Counted from the first letter of the stretch, positions 33,719 to 44,126 are shown. The stretch: 64,000 nt of DNA from Desulfomicrobium sp. ZS1 (GCF_024204645.1 NZ_CP100351.1:1674001-1738000), one strand, 5' to 3'. Numbers and translations are program-made. The notes: a model not told the origin generated them from the sequence alone.

Positions 33719-34372
33719 TCAATCCAAAAAGCGCAATAGCTCCATGGGGTGGGTCAGCGTCGCCGCCGCGCCGGACTCAAGCAATTCCTGCTCCGGGCGG
33801 AAACCCCACAGCACTCCCACGGGATACATCCCGGCATTAACGGCCGTGAACATGTCCACGTCCGTGTCACCAAGATAGAGGATCTCATCCGGCTGCACAC
33901 CCAGATGACGGATGACTTGGCGAGGTCCGGCCGGGTCGGGCTTGACCGGCACGCCCGGCATCTGCCCCACGGTCAGGGCGAAATCCCAGCGCGACAGGAA
34001 TTCCCGCACGCACAGCTCGGCAAAGTCCTGCGGCTTGTTGGTCAGCACGGCCATGGGGATGTTTCTGGCCGCAAGAGCGTCAAGGAGTTCGGGCACGCCC
34101 TCATACAGGCAGGTCTTGATCCGCCACCCGGCCTCATATTCCCGCAAAAAAGCCCGTAGGCACCTGTTTTTCAAATCCTCATCCTGTTCATGCGCAGGCA
34201 GGGCACGGGCCACGAGCTGTCCCGCCCCGCTGCCTACGAACTGGCGGTAGGCGTTTATGGGATGGGACGCGAATCCGTGCTGCTCAAGCACCCGGTTCAT
34301 GGCGTCGCCAAGGTCGGCCAGGGTGTCGAGCAGAGTTCCGTCCATGTCAAAAACCACTGTCTTGTATTTCAT
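33719..34372 (-). CDS. HAD-family phosphatase, phosphoglycolate phosphatase-like
   Basis: A 217-residue HAD hydrolase. Motif I is VVFDMDGTLLDT, motif II is MAVLTNKP, motif III is the Lys in VPVKPDP and motif IV is YLGDTDVDM. The helical C1 cap between motifs I and II is typical of Gph/PGMB-like enzymes. AAAGGA precedes the ATG. It converges with the GNAT-HDAC gene, with stops nine bases apart and no hairpin between. Phosphoglycolate is the usual substrate assigned to this subfamily, but specificity cannot be read from sequence. Confidence 0.88.
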   Translation of the reverse strand: MKYKTVVFDMDGTLLDTLADLGDAMNRVLEQHGFASHPINAYRQFVGSGAGQLVARALPAHEQDEDLKNRCLRAFLREYEAGWRIKTCLYEGVPELLDALAARNIPMAVLTNKPQDFAELCVREFLSRWDFALTVGQMPGVPVKPDPAGPRQVIRHLGVQPDEILYLGDTDVDMFTAVNAGMYPVGVLWGFRPEQELLESGAAATLTHPMELLRFLD

Positions 34373-34812
34373 GTGTGATCCTTTTTAAATTATTCCGATT
34401 CGTAACGGGCTTGACCCTTGCTGTGCACGCTTACAGCACCTTGTGGCTCGGCAATGCAAGGTGGTTCGGAAAATTTGATTAGACAAGTTAAATTTTATGC
34501 CCGGCCGGATGGCAGAAATGCGACACGGGCATGAAGCCCGATGCGAACGGAGTGGTTGATTTCCTGTCAAAAAATGCCAAAAAAAACTCTAAGCTTTCGG
34601 CATGATGACCAAAAGAGACTGCTTGGAAGCTTTCCGCACGCCCCCTTTTTGCGTACGGAAAAAATTTCTGTTAATGTTTCAAACTGAATTTGCCCCCGTC
34701 GTTGCCGGAACGACGGGGGTGACGTTTGATGCCGATCATCCTTTAATAAACGAAAACTACGCTGCAAGATTTCGCGGCAGCGAACGCCAGTGCGCGGACA
34801 AAGGGAGATTTC
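34373..34812. other. divergent intergenic region with a strong hairpin
   Basis: A 440-base gap between the HAD gene (minus) and the sugar dehydrogenase gene (plus). It contains the 11-bp perfect hairpin listed at 34693-34719 and an AT-rich inverted repeat AAAATTTGA/TTAAATTTT around 34468-34494. No gene is supported. Confidence 0.5.
34693..34719. other. perfect 11-bp hairpin without T-tract upstream of sugar dehydrogenase
   Basis: CCCCCGTCGTT, a five-base loop GCCGG, then AACGACGGGGG. It is followed by TGACGTTTG, so it is not a classical terminator. It lies 94 bases upstream of the sugar-dehydrogenase start and could be a leader structure, operator dyad or REP-like element. Confidence 0.5.
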
Positions 34813-35961
34813 ATGAGACGAAGCATCTTCAGTCGCGGCGAATCTTTGCTTGTGGCAATCTTTCTCGGCGTCATGCTCATTCTGCCATTTGATGTGGCGG
34901 GAGCTGAGGAATTTTCCTCCAGGCATCACCGTTTCCGCGTCACGGCCGTTGCCACAGGTCTGGAACATCCCTGGTCCGTGGCCTTTCTGCCAGGCGGCGA
35001 TATCCTGGTCAGCGAGCGCCCGGGACGACTGCGCATCATCCGCGACGGGGCCTTGCTGGATGCGCCGGTCAGCGGCCTGCCGCAAATCCGGGCCCGCGGG
35101 CAAGGCGGCTTGCTCGATCTTCTGCCCCACCCGGAATTCGCGCAGAACCGCATCCTGTTCTTCAGCTACTCGGCAAGCCTCGGCAACGAGGTGACCACGC
35201 ATGTGGCCCGGGCACGATTTGAAGACGACACGCTCAAAGACGTGACGGTGCTCTTTCGAGCGGAACCGGCCTCGGCGGGGCGGATCCATTTCGGGTCCAG
35301 ACTAAGCCTTGACCGCCAGGGGCATCTCTACATCAGCGTCGGCGACCGCGGCCAGATGCAACGGGCCCAGAAGCTCGACGACCATGCCGGAAAAATTCTG
35401 CGCATACATGAGGATGGACGCATTCCCGAGGACAATCCCTTTGTCGGTCAAGAAAATGCCTGGACGGAAATCTACAGCTATGGGCACCGCAATCCCCAAG
35501 GCATGGCCGTGCATCCGCAGACCGGCGAAATTTGGACGCATGAGCACGGTCCCAGAGGCGGGGACGAGATCAACATCATCCGTCCCGGCGTCAATTACGG
35601 CTGGCCCGTCGTGACCCTGGGCATCGACTACACCGGCTTCACCATCGGAGACGGACTGAGGCACAAGCCCGGCCTGGCAGACCCCCTGCATCACTGGACT
35701 CCATCCATCGCCCCCTCGGGCATGACCTTTTACACGGGTGATGCCTTTCCCGCATGGAAAGGAGATCTTTTCGTCGGAGCCCTTTCCCACCGCCATCTCG
35801 CACGCTTGAAACTGGCCGGAGAAGTTGTGGTCGAGGAAGAGCGCCTGCTTACGGACTTGAGACTGCGCATCCGTGACGTGCGCACCGGACCGGACGGCAA
35901 CCTGTGGCTGCTCACAGACCACGATCCCGGCCAGTTGTTGCGTCTGGAACCAGCACAGTGA
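34813..35961 (+). CDS. PQQ-dependent sugar dehydrogenase (YliI/Asd-like, GSDH family)
   Basis: A 382-residue exported six-bladed beta-propeller. A signal peptide ends at about VAGAEE. The family hallmark HPWSVAFLPGGDILVSERPGRL, the catalytic-type His with FGSRLSLDRQGHLYISVGDRG, YSYGHRNPQGMAVHP, WTHEHGPRGGDEIN and GVNYGWPV are all present, matching soluble aldose dehydrogenases that bind PQQ. No PQQ-synthesis genes are in the window, and the organism may rely on external cofactor or another function. GGGAG before the ATG supports the start. Its stop abuts the stop of the convergent chemoreceptor gene with no gap. Confidence 0.9.
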   Translation: MRRSIFSRGESLLVAIFLGVMLILPFDVAGAEEFSSRHHRFRVTAVATGLEHPWSVAFLPGGDILVSERPGRLRIIRDGALLDAPVSGLPQIRARGQGGLLDLLPHPEFAQNRILFFSYSASLGNEVTTHVARARFEDDTLKDVTVLFRAEPASAGRIHFGSRLSLDRQGHLYISVGDRGQMQRAQKLDDHAGKILRIHEDGRIPEDNPFVGQENAWTEIYSYGHRNPQGMAVHPQTGEIWTHEHGPRGGDEINIIRPGVNYGWPVVTLGIDYTGFTIGDGLRHKPGLADPLHHWTPSIAPSGMTFYTGDAFPAWKGDLFVGALSHRHLARLKLAGEVVVEEERLLTDLRLRIRDVRTGPDGNLWLLTDHDPGQLLRLEPAQ

Positions 35962-38007
35962 TCAAAACCGGAATCGGCCGACCAACTCCTGCAAGTGAGC
36001 TGACAGATCGGCCAGCCCGCCGGCACGGTTCAAAACCATCCTGCTTTCGTCCTGCATGGTGTTTGAGGAGTCCAGCACCCCCTCGATCTCGTCACTGATC
36101 TCGCGGGTCATGACGGAACTCGATGCTACGCTGGCACTGATTTCGGCGATGCCCTGGGCTGCCTGCTTCACGTTTTCGGAGATGTCCCTGGTCATGACAG
36201 CCTGCTCCTCCATGGCCTCGGATATGGAGATGACGATTTCGTTCATCTCCTCAATGACGAAAATGATCTCGGCAATCTCACTTGCGGTGACGGTGGTCAC
36301 CTTCTGGATGGCCGCAACCGTTCGGCGAATGTTTTCCGTGGCGGCCGCAGTCTGCTGGGAAAGCTCCTTGATTTCTCCGGCGACAACTGCAAAACCCCGT
36401 CCTGCGGCCCCGGCCCTGGCAGCCTCGATGGTGGCATTGAGGGCCAAGAGATTGGTCTGGGACGAGATGGCCGCAATGGTTGCCGTCACGGAGCCTATCT
36501 CTTTGGCCGCCTGACCCAGCTGGTCCATGTGGCGGGTGGTCTCCCCGGCCTTGATCACGGCGTCCGAGGTCGTGCGTTTGGCCAACTCGGTGCTCTGGGC
36601 CACGCCATGAATGGTCGTCGCCAGCTCTGCGCTGAATGCGGCAACACTACCGACATTGACCGTGGCCTGTTCCATGGCGGCGGACACGGAGTGCATATTT
36701 TCGCTCACGGACCTGGCCGAGCAATGCACGGCCTCGGCCCGGCGCGCAGTCCCGGCGGAATTGTCAGTCAGTCCGTGCGATATGGTGCCAAGCTCAGCAG
36801 ATGCGCCGGACAGCGAACCCGTGGCCGCGACGATCTCCGCAAGCACCTCCCTGCTCCTGGCGACCATGGAATTCAGGGAAACGGCGAGCTGCCCGATCTC
36901 ATCCCGGGCCGGGTAGGTAATGGTCGCCGTATAGTTGCCCTTTGCCACCTCGTCGGCCAGTTCGGCCATGCGCCGCACCGGGGATAACAGGACGCGCCCT
37001 GCGATCCAGATCAGGATCACGGACAAGGCCAGAGGCAGGATCAGGCTGACCAGAGAATTCTTTATCAGCCGCGAAGTGACCCCGGCCATAAGATCCTCGG
37101 TGGCGACCCAGGTCGCGAAAGTCAGATTCCAGGGCTCGAAGGTCTGCAGGACAACTTCCAGATGCCGCCCGTCCTTCATGACAAAAGCGGCATGGCCGTT
37201 CTTGGCCCCGGCCTCGCGAACGCCCTTCGCTATACCGCCCTCACCGGGCAAAGAAATGATGTCACGCCCAAGCGCGTCAAAGGCCAGCGTCCCGCCGTGC
37301 CCGCCGACACGGACATTGCGCACAAAATCGGCAAAGGCGTCGCTGATCAAATCATGCGTTATTTCCAGCGCCCCGATGACCTTGCCCTCATTGAGATCGG
37401 TGAAAGGCACGTATGCCGCCATGCGCCACGCGCCGCCCAGCCAGACCAGCCCTTCCCAGCTCTGCCCGGAGGTGATCGCGGCTTGAACCCGGGAACCCTC
37501 GCCCATGAAAGAACCTTTTCCCCAGAACGGAACAGGTGATTCGAGGGACGTGGAAATGCGCACCAACTTGCCTTCATAGACTTGCAGCACCGAAGCCACT
37601 CCTCCAGTAAGCTGGGCAACCTTTCGCATTACGGAATCATCCTCATGCAGATAGACCGAGCCGTGCTTAAGCGCTGGAATAATTGTTTTTTGCGACTCTC
37701 CGCCATCCTGATCCACAAGATCAAATTCGGCATCCATAAGCACTTCAGGAATAGGAAAACCGCTTAATTCAAACTGGGTTTTCATAATATCGCGATCGAT
37801 ATTGATTTTATTTTGCATGAGACTATGCTGCAAGGCTACTGATTCCGCCAAAGTGGAAGAGATACTCGAAAGCCCATCCCGCCCCTGACGCAATACATCG
37901 TTTCTCGTCATATACATTTGCGATAGGGATAGACATAAAACTGTAACAAGAACAATGGCTATTGTGACAATAGAAAGCTTGACCTGAAATCCAAGATTTT
38001 TTTCCAT
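35962..38007 (-). CDS. methyl-accepting chemotaxis protein with Cache3-Cache2-type sensor
   Basis: A 681-residue chemoreceptor. TM1 is at about 9-32. A long periplasmic region (about 35-320) has [21 protein letters not shown] and [14 protein letters not shown], followed by [20 protein letters not shown], typical of Cache3-Cache2 fusions. TM2 is at about 325-345, then a HAMP domain ([20 protein letters not shown]) and a signalling domain with tip [16 protein letters not shown]. It ends [11 protein letters not shown] without a CheR pentapeptide. AGGTGTCG precedes the ATG. It is monocistronic, and its transcript runs tail-to-tail into the sugar dehydrogenase gene. Confidence 0.93.
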   Translation of the reverse strand: MEKNLGFQVKLSIVTIAIVLVTVLCLSLSQMYMTRNDVLRQGRDGLSSISSTLAESVALQHSLMQNKINIDRDIMKTQFELSGFPIPEVLMDAEFDLVDQDGGESQKTIIPALKHGSVYLHEDDSVMRKVAQLTGGVASVLQVYEGKLVRISTSLESPVPFWGKGSFMGEGSRVQAAITSGQSWEGLVWLGGAWRMAAYVPFTDLNEGKVIGALEITHDLISDAFADFVRNVRVGGHGGTLAFDALGRDIISLPGEGGIAKGVREAGAKNGHAAFVMKDGRHLEVVLQTFEPWNLTFATWVATEDLMAGVTSRLIKNSLVSLILPLALSVILIWIAGRVLLSPVRRMAELADEVAKGNYTATITYPARDEIGQLAVSLNSMVARSREVLAEIVAATGSLSGASAELGTISHGLTDNSAGTARRAEAVHCSARSVSENMHSVSAAMEQATVNVGSVAAFSAELATTIHGVAQSTELAKRTTSDAVIKAGETTRHMDQLGQAAKEIGSVTATIAAISSQTNLLALNATIEAARAGAAGRGFAVVAGEIKELSQQTAAATENIRRTVAAIQKVTTVTASEIAEIIFVIEEMNEIVISISEAMEEQAVMTRDISENVKQAAQGIAEISASVASSSVMTREISDEIEGVLDSSNTMQDESRMVLNRAGGLADLSAHLQELVGRFRF

Positions 38008-38251
38008 TAGAACGACACCTTGAACAAAAAGATGAGTGGAGTGGATAATCTTAAAAATTATATGACAAAATCTTTAAGTGCTTTGTGCGATCTAAATGTC
38101 AACATCGGATGACGGGAACGTGACAGATGTGTGACGGCCTTTCTTGATTCACCAAAACAATGGTTCGGAAAATGAAGAATAATTCGCCAAAATGAACTCA
38201 GCGGATTTACAGGTAAGAACTTTTTTTCAATATCAACAGGAGCAACAAAGC

Positions 38252-39067
38252 ATGCACAGCTATCATGCGCAACGCATAGTATTTTCCCCCACGGGCACGA
38301 CCAGAAAAATTATTGAATCCATTACCCTGGGCCTGGCACCAAAATCCTGGTCTGAACTGGACTTGACGTATTCTGATTCTGATCAGGAATCCGCAAGGAA
38401 TCAAATGGAAGAGACTGAGATGGCGATTATCGGCATGCCGGTCCATGCCGGGCGCATCCCCGCCTTAGCAGCGGAAAGGCTTCGTTCTTCAGTGAAAGGG
38501 CGGGGTCGAGGGGCAGTCCTTGTCGTTGTCTACGGCAACAGAGCCTATGATGACGCCCTGCTTGAACTTCACAATATGGCAGTGGAACTCGGCTTTGTAC
38601 CTGTCGCGGCAGCGGCCTTCGTGGGGGAACATTCCTTTTCCTCCCCAGACCTGCCCGTAGCCGAGGGGCGGCCGGACAGCATGGATCTGGAAAAGGCGCT
38701 GAACTTTGGAAAAAGCGTGAAGGAAAAAATGCTCGACGTTCAAAATTTTGCCGACAAGCCCCAACAGCTGTCTGTGCCGGGAAATTTTCCGTACCGCGAT
38801 GGAGTACAGCCGGCTCCGATCTCCCCGGAGACCGAAGCTGACAAATGCGTCCTTTGCGGAGATTGCGTCAGATCCTGCCCCTCCGGCGCCATCAGACTGG
38901 TCAACGATTCCGTGGTAACCGACAAAATGCAATGTCTGCGCTGCTGCGCCTGCATCCGAGTCTGTCCGACAGGCGCGAGGGTCATGACGCACCCGAAAAT
39001 TCTGGAACTGGGGCGCACCTTGCATGAAAAATTCGCAGAACGCCGCGAACCCGAGTTGTATCTTTAA
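38252..39067 (+). CDS. EFR1-type flavodoxin-ferredoxin fusion
   Basis: A 271-residue electron-transfer protein. The N-terminal flavodoxin-like domain (about 1-165) has the phosphate loop FSPTGTTRKI. The C-terminal domain carries two 4Fe-4S motifs, CVLCGDCVRSCP and CLRCCACIRVCP. Such EFR1 proteins accept low-potential electrons in anaerobes. The ATG at 38252 is chosen because CAGGAG lies nine bases before it; an upstream in-frame ATG at 38192 lacks a site. No partner oxidoreductase is adjacent. The call is firm at family level; the physiological donor and acceptor are unknown. Confidence 0.9.
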   Translation: MHSYHAQRIVFSPTGTTRKIIESITLGLAPKSWSELDLTYSDSDQESARNQMEETEMAIIGMPVHAGRIPALAAERLRSSVKGRGRGAVLVVVYGNRAYDDALLELHNMAVELGFVPVAAAAFVGEHSFSSPDLPVAEGRPDSMDLEKALNFGKSVKEKMLDVQNFADKPQQLSVPGNFPYRDGVQPAPISPETEADKCVLCGDCVRSCPSGAIRLVNDSVVTDKMQCLRCCACIRVCPTGARVMTHPKILELGRTLHEKFAERREPELYL

Positions 39068-39157
39068 AGATGGGAAGAATCGTTTTCTGACAGGAGACAA
39101 CTCACAGAACGTATTTGTGCGTAGAGGCTGGCGTAATTGATGTTTTTCGGCTGATGT

Positions 39158-39185
39158 AAAAAAAGGGGGCGTCACAGACGCCCCC
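39158..39185 (-). terminator. rho-independent terminator of the bamD unit
   Basis: On the minus strand GGGGGCGTC, a three-base loop TGT, GACGCCCCC and then seven T. It lies 30 bases after the bamD stop codon and probably marks the end of the long minus-strand run. Confidence 0.88.
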
Positions 39186-39214
39186 GATAATCCCAAATAA
39201 AGACGAGATCCGTA

Positions 39215-39928
39215 TCAAAGCCAGTCTAAATATTGTTTTAACTTGCTTGGATGCCGTACAGTATCATTGTCTTTCTCTTGCGCGTAATAATATGCGACCT
39301 TGGACTTTGACTTGGCCAGCTGCACAATTTCTTCCAGTTCAGGAAAATTATCAATTATATACACATAGCGGGTCCACGCAGCGTTGTATGATCCAGACTT
39401 GAAATAAAAGTCGGCAACGAACATTTCGTGCTCCGCCATCAGCTTTCTGCATTTGACAATATAATCGAGAGCCTGCTCCCGATAAATGCTCTTCGGATAT
39501 CCGCTGACAAGCCTTCTGAAGGATTCAACCGCTTCACCAAGCTGAGTATGCGGCAAATCAATCGACCGATGTGAGTTATATTTATTCACACCAATCTGAA
39601 ACAGGACGTAATCAATGGATTCATGACGCGGATGCATATTCAGAAATTCTTCATACGCGTCAACAGCTTCCAGATACTTCAAATCAAGGGCATATGCATC
39701 GGCAAGCATAAGTCTGGCTTCCGTAGCATATGGGCTGAACGGATAGCGGTCATTGAGTTTGGTCAGGGAGTCGGCGGCTTCTGCATATTCTTTGTCTTGC
39801 ATGAACCCGCGCGCGTTCTCAAAAAGCTCCTGAGCAGTGTCTTCAGGCGGAGTCAAAAAATAGGAATCAATGGCTCCACACCCGTTTAAAAGCAGGACAA
39901 AAGAAAAAAGAATCAAATAGTTGCGCAT
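39215..39928 (-). CDS. bamD: outer-membrane assembly lipoprotein BamD
   Basis: A 237-residue lipoprotein subunit of the BAM complex that inserts outer-membrane proteins. The lipobox LLLNGC places the lipidated Cys at about residue 17. The rest is TPR-like helices: ELFENARGFMQDKEYAEAADSL and DRYPFSPYATEARLMLADAY match the ComL/YfiO family. The ATG at 39928 is chosen because it starts the signal sequence; an upstream in-frame start would bury it. It is separated from trxA by a terminator-like hairpin, so it may have its own promoter in addition to read-through. Confidence 0.9.
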   Translation of the reverse strand: MRNYLILFSFVLLLNGCGAIDSYFLTPPEDTAQELFENARGFMQDKEYAEAADSLTKLNDRYPFSPYATEARLMLADAYALDLKYLEAVDAYEEFLNMHPRHESIDYVLFQIGVNKYNSHRSIDLPHTQLGEAVESFRRLVSGYPKSIYREQALDYIVKCRKLMAEHEMFVADFYFKSGSYNAAWTRYVYIIDNFPELEEIVQLAKSKSKVAYYYAQEKDNDTVRHPSKLKQYLDWL

Positions 39929-40020
39929 TACAATTACCTGGCTCACGGTAAATGAAGGTGATGGGAAGAGCTTAAAAAGCATTTTGCGTGTCGCCTACAA
40001 AATACGCCAAACTCACCATA

Positions 40021-40062
40021 AAAAAGTAAGGGTGACCACTACGCTTTCGCAGCCACCCTTAT
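40021..40062 (-). terminator. terminator downstream of trxA
   Basis: On the minus strand AAGGGTGGCTGCG, loop AAAG, then CGTAGTGGTCACCCTT form an imperfect stem followed by TACTTTTTT. It begins about 27 bases after the trxA stop. Confidence 0.65.
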
Positions 40063-40088
40063 CAATCAATCTCAAGGATCAACAACAA

Positions 40089-40409
40089 TTAGAGGACCTT
40101 GTCACTGAGCATCTGCTTCAGACTGGCCTTGGAGACAGCTCCGGTGACCTGCTCAACGACTTCGCCATTCTTGAAAAGAATCAAGGTGGGGATAGCGCGG
40201 ATACCATATTTGCTCGGAGTGCCGGGGTTTTCGTCAACATTCATCTTTACGATTTTGACCTTGCCCTCGAATTCCTGAGTCAATTCTTCAATTACAGGAG
40301 CAATAGCCCTGCACGGTCCACACCACGGTGCCCAAAAATCAACCAATACAGGAAGATCACCTTTCAAAACTTCCGCATCAAATCCGGCATCGTTCACTTG
40401 TGCAGCCAT
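40089..40409 (-). CDS. trxA: thioredoxin
   Basis: A 106-residue cytoplasmic thiol-disulfide reductase with the active site [11 protein letters not shown] (residues about 29-39), the cis-Pro region [14 protein letters not shown] and the classic length. GGAG seven bases before the ATG. The start is three bases after the tsaD stop, so it is translationally close-coupled to that gene. A thioredoxin reductase is not in the window. Confidence 0.95.
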   Translation of the reverse strand: MAAQVNDAGFDAEVLKGDLPVLVDFWAPWCGPCRAIAPVIEELTQEFEGKVKIVKMNVDENPGTPSKYGIRAIPTLILFKNGEVVEQVTGAVSKASLKQMLSDKVL

Positions 40410-40412
40410 TAT

Positions 40413-41483
40413 TCACTCCTTGAAGAAAGGGTTTACAATAAAATCATTGGGAACAATCTTTCCCCGTGGGACGGCCTCAAAATCCATGGAACTCATGAGA
40501 CCCTTTTTCGCCCACTGAACTCCTGCGTACGCTATCATAGCCGCATTATCACCACAATAGTTTTGCGCGGGAGCTAAAAATTTGAATCCACTGGCATGGG
40601 CAAATGCCGAGAATTTATGCCGAAGATGGCTATTGGCGGCGACCCCGCCGGCCAGGCACAACGTCTTGACATCATGGCAGCGGGCCACGGCCCGTCTGGT
40701 CTTTTCGAGCACGGTCTCGACAATTGTCTCATTCACCGTAGCGCAAAGATCTTTTATTTCCTGTGGGATCAATTCCACGTCAAAGACGGCGTAGTCAATG
40801 GCGGCAAAAGATTTTTTATGCACATATTGGGCAACCGCTGTCTTGAGTCCGCTGAAGCTGAAATCGCAATTATCATTTTGCAGATACGGCTTCGAAAAAA
40901 GACGCGGCTCTGCCGTGCCGTGTCGAGCCAGAATGTCTATATACTTACCACCCGGATAGGGAAGATTCAAAAGTTTTGCAATCTTGTCGAACGCTTCGCC
41001 TGCTGCGTCATCAAGGGTTTTTCCAAGCAGGTTAAATTCACAGGGGGCAGGCATTTCATAGATATGCGTGTGTCCTCCGGAAACGAGGACGCCAAGCGCC
41101 GGATACTCGATGGGCTCGGTAAAATCGCAGGCCAGCAGATGCGCATAGAGGTGATTGACCCCAATGACGGGAACCCCAAGCGACAAAGACAACGACTTGG
41201 CGTAGGAGATACCCACCAAAAGCGCGCCCAGCAGACCCGGCCCGCGCGTGACGGCGACTAGGTCGATCCCCTGCCCCGCAGGGCGCTCCGCGCTCTGCAG
41301 CACGGATGAGACAAGCCCGTCCAGCAGGCGCAGGTGTTCCCGCGATGCCAATTCCGGCACGACCCCGCCAAAAACCGAATGCATAGGTATCTGCGTATGC
41401 ACAAGATCGGTGACGAGTTGCGCGTCTTGCCAGAGTGCTACGGATGTTTCGTCGCAGGACGTTTCAATACCGAGACAAATCAT
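40413..41483 (-). CDS. tsaD: tRNA N6-adenosine threonylcarbamoyltransferase
   Basis: A 356-residue Kae1/YgjD-family enzyme that attaches the threonylcarbamoyl group to A37 of ANN-decoding tRNAs. The start LGIETSCDETSVAL, the metal-site His pair in VNHLYAHLLA, VSGGHTHIYE, and the C-terminal CLAGGVAANSHLR and NYCGDNAAMIA are all canonical. No strong Shine-Dalgarno precedes the ATG, so translation may depend on coupling to fbp 41 bases upstream. Partners TsaB, TsaE and TsaC are not in the window. Confidence 0.96.
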   Translation of the reverse strand: MICLGIETSCDETSVALWQDAQLVTDLVHTQIPMHSVFGGVVPELASREHLRLLDGLVSSVLQSAERPAGQGIDLVAVTRGPGLLGALLVGISYAKSLSLSLGVPVIGVNHLYAHLLACDFTEPIEYPALGVLVSGGHTHIYEMPAPCEFNLLGKTLDDAAGEAFDKIAKLLNLPYPGGKYIDILARHGTAEPRLFSKPYLQNDNCDFSFSGLKTAVAQYVHKKSFAAIDYAVFDVELIPQEIKDLCATVNETIVETVLEKTRRAVARCHDVKTLCLAGGVAANSHLRHKFSAFAHASGFKFLAPAQNYCGDNAAMIAYAGVQWAKKGLMSSMDFEAVPRGKIVPNDFIVNPFFKE

Positions 41484-41524
41484 CAGCGCACGTCTTTGAA
41501 AAAAGCTGGAGGCAAAGGAAGTTC

Positions 41525-42541
41525 CTAGCTTTTGGCGGCATCTGCATAGAACTTGAGGACAACCTCGACGTCGGATTTTGAGCCGATGAACAAGGGCACA
41601 CGCTGATGCAATTCCTGTGGCTCAATGTCCAGGATGCGTTGCTTTCCATCCGTCGCAAGACCACCCGCCTGCTCGGCGATCATGGCCATGGGGGCGGCTT
41701 CACACATGAGACGAAGCTTGCCCGAAGGTTTGCGCAGATCGCGAGAATCGGCGGGATACATGAAAATTCCGCCGTAAATCAGATTCCGATGAAAATCGGA
41801 AACCAGGGACCCGATATAGCGCGAACTGTACGGCCGGCCTGTGGCGCTATCATTTGATTTAAAATAATTTACGATATTTCTCGTGGGTTCATCCCAATAC
41901 GAAAAATACCCTTCGTTGACGGAATAGATTCGTCCCCGCTCCGGTATCTTAATGTCCGGATGCGAAAGAAGAAACTCACCCACGCTGGGGTCAAGGGTGA
42001 ATCCGTGGACACCGTTACCGGCGGTATAGACCATCATCGTGGAGGACCCATAGATGATATACCCGGCCGCTACCTGCATCGAACCCTTCTGAAGCAGGTC
42101 GCCCACGCTGACGGCCTGCTGATCGAAGGTCGTGCGCCGATAAATGCTGAATATGGTCCCGATGCTCACGTTGGCGTCAATGTTGGCCGAACCGTCAAGA
42201 GGATCAAAGATCAAAATGTAATCGCCGACGGGATACTGACGGGGAATCCCGATGAAATCGGCGTTTTCCTCCGAAACCATGGCACAAAGCACGCCGGCCC
42301 GTTCCATTCTTCGAATGATCACCTGGTTGGCAAAATCATCCAGTTTCTGGACGACCTCTCCTTGGACGTTCACTTCCCCGGTGGCACCAAGAACATCAAG
42401 AAGACCGGCTTTGGAGACTTCGCGGTCGATAATTTTCGCAGACAGAATGAGCTCGGTCAGCAATCTGGTGAAGCGGCCGGAAGCCATGGGCCGTTCTTTT
42501 TGACGAAGGAGCAAATGTTCAACAACAGTTACTTGACGCAT
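41525..42541 (-). CDS. fbp: class I fructose-1,6-bisphosphatase
   Basis: A 338-residue gluconeogenic enzyme converting fructose-1,6-bisphosphate to fructose-6-phosphate. The metal site [12 protein letters not shown], the upstream SEENAD (Glu ligand) and the C-terminal [18 protein letters not shown] are diagnostic of the Mg-dependent class I family. The chain length is usual. It starts only five bases after the stop of a lipoprotein gene's downstream region on the same strand, and sits in the pilT-to-bamD run, where it probably shares transcripts. Confidence 0.95.
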   Translation of the reverse strand: MRQVTVVEHLLLRQKERPMASGRFTRLLTELILSAKIIDREVSKAGLLDVLGATGEVNVQGEVVQKLDDFANQVIIRRMERAGVLCAMVSEENADFIGIPRQYPVGDYILIFDPLDGSANIDANVSIGTIFSIYRRTTFDQQAVSVGDLLQKGSMQVAAGYIIYGSSTMMVYTAGNGVHGFTLDPSVGEFLLSHPDIKIPERGRIYSVNEGYFSYWDEPTRNIVNYFKSNDSATGRPYSSRYIGSLVSDFHRNLIYGGIFMYPADSRDLRKPSGKLRLMCEAAPMAMIAEQAGGLATDGKQRILDIEPQELHQRVPLFIGSKSDVEVVLKFYADAAKS

Positions 42542-42546
42542 AAATA

Positions 42547-43239
42547 TTACTCTTGAGTCAGATATAAATATACAAGGTTGTCAGAACCCATGCTTCTGAT
42601 CCAATACCAGTTATTACCATCAATCTCAATACTTCCAGAATATTTGGTTGAATTTCTCAAGTTTATGCATGCTTCGGGAAGATTAGCAATTGCTGGTCCG
42701 CAAATCTGATCATCGATAGCTATCACGGTTCTATGATTTGGAATTTCAGCAGCAAGAATGTCCATGTCAATTTCAACAACGGTCGCTTTATATTGTCCGT
42801 CAGGCATGAAAATCACATGAATAAAAAATTGTCGATTATTTTTAAACAAAAAATTTCTGTCTTTTTCAGGAGTCAAATCCACTAATTCTGCACGAATTTG
42901 CGGGTCAAACCCGAGAGTATCGTCACCGGAAATGAAAAGCTGGTCCTGATCAAAAATTGCCATCTGTTTGATCCACGGATGAATTGATTTTTGATATTCA
43001 ATTTTGTCACTATCAATCCGGGAATCGAAAAGATCAAGCTGGGTTGCCAGCCGAACGATCTTGCTATCGACAGTATAATAATCATCCAATAATTCTGCAG
43101 GAATATTTGCAGAAACAGTGTCTTCGTAATCGATACTTGCTACTGGGTTGACATAATCATTGTAGTACTGCTGTGTAACTTTAACAGGCTTACACGCAAC
43201 AAGTAAAAGCAAAACACAAACTGGAATAATAAATTTCAT
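42547..43239 (-). CDS. hypothetical lipoprotein
   Basis: A 230-residue protein with signal peptide and lipobox LLLLVAC (Cys near residue 16), so membrane-anchored in the cell envelope. The mature part is acidic and aromatic-rich with a repeated strand pattern and ends [12 protein letters not shown] recognise no domain. Two Cys in a short segment ([15 protein letters not shown]) may form a disulfide. AT-rich relative to fbp. It lies between the TPR gene and fbp in a co-directional cluster; a role in the envelope or type IV pilus is a guess from context only. Confidence 0.75.
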   Translation of the reverse strand: MKFIIPVCVLLLLVACKPVKVTQQYYNDYVNPVASIDYEDTVSANIPAELLDDYYTVDSKIVRLATQLDLFDSRIDSDKIEYQKSIHPWIKQMAIFDQDQLFISGDDTLGFDPQIRAELVDLTPEKDRNFLFKNNRQFFIHVIFMPDGQYKATVVEIDMDILAAEIPNHRTVIAIDDQICGPAIANLPEACINLRNSTKYSGSIEIDGNNWYWIRSMGSDNLVYLYLTQE

Positions 43240-43372
43240 AAAGTCTCTCAGAATCGATTGGGATTGAATAAGTTAGAACCAAAAAAATAAAAACTCATGC
43301 AAAAAATGAAAAGATATAGGGAACCTATAGTTGACCAAAAAAAGAATCAAGAGAGAATTTCATCGCGAACTT

Positions 43373-44125
43373 TCAATCGGCAGTTGAGGACTGCAGATCA
43401 ATTTTCTGCTCCAGGCGATCGGCCAATGTATTCAAAACAAAAAAAAGCTTGTTGTTTTTTTCAGCTTCCGGATCAGGCATGCTCCCCAATTCCTTGTGCG
43501 CGTTGGCTCGGAGTAGACTCAACTCATTCCGTTCTTCCTCGTTGACCACTCCTTCAAGCAAACCATCATAAATCTTTATCGCCTGCGCGAATTCTCCTTG
43601 AGCCACAAGGAGTTTGGCCATGGTTTTCGTCTTGATTCCGGAATTGAGACAAATCTGGGCGACCTCTTCAGCATCCAGATCCTGTTCCGGCTCGACACTT
43701 GGAGAATCGGAAGAGATCAGCTCTGTGTAGTGGCCTATGCCGTAGGTCAAGAGCTTGAGAAGATCCACATCTTCGCCTCGGGCGTTTCGTTCGACCAGAA
43801 AAGAAGCCAGAGCCAAGTCGGATCGCTGGGACTTTGCATAATGAGCACGCAGACTGACCCAGAACTTCTCGTAGGAGAGCAGTTTGGAAAACACACCAAA
43901 AGCCTTGTTTTCCGCAGCCGAGGTGTCGCCGACTTCGCTCAAAAGCTCAATCAGATACAACTGAGCCTCAAGATAATCGGGGTGATGCTCGATTCCTTTC
44001 TGTACGATCTCGATAGCTCTTTGTGTATGACCTTGCTTGCGATACAGTCGAGCCAAAGGAAAGAATATCTTTGAGCCGGAATCATGCTCAAGAAGTTCAT
44101 CGAAAAGGTGTAGTGTATCGTTCAT
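43373..44125 (-). CDS. tetratricopeptide-repeat protein
   Basis: A 250-residue cytoplasmic protein. Its N-terminal half shows two to three TPR units (IFFPLARLYRKQGHTQRAIEIVQKGIEHHPDYLEAQLYLIEL in consecutive 34-residue steps). The C-terminal half has another unit, AKLLVAQGEFAQAIKIYDGLL. It ends in an acidic/helical tail. Its ATG overlaps closely with the stop of the upstream DivIC-like gene (one base gap), so translation is coupled. TPR proteins near pil genes often act as scaffolds, but no partner can be named. Confidence 0.8.
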   Translation of the reverse strand: MNDTLHLFDELLEHDSGSKIFFPLARLYRKQGHTQRAIEIVQKGIEHHPDYLEAQLYLIELLSEVGDTSAAENKAFGVFSKLLSYEKFWVSLRAHYAKSQRSDLALASFLVERNARGEDVDLLKLLTYGIGHYTELISSDSPSVEPEQDLDAEEVAQICLNSGIKTKTMAKLLVAQGEFAQAIKIYDGLLEGVVNEEERNELSLLRANAHKELGSMPDPEAEKNNKLFFVLNTLADRLEQKIDLQSSTAD

Positions 44126-44126
44126 A

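Noticed and set aside
39215-39982. Upstream start for BamD at 39982
   Set aside because: It would place 18 extra residues before the lipoprotein signal and lipobox; ATG 39928 gives a normal lipoprotein.
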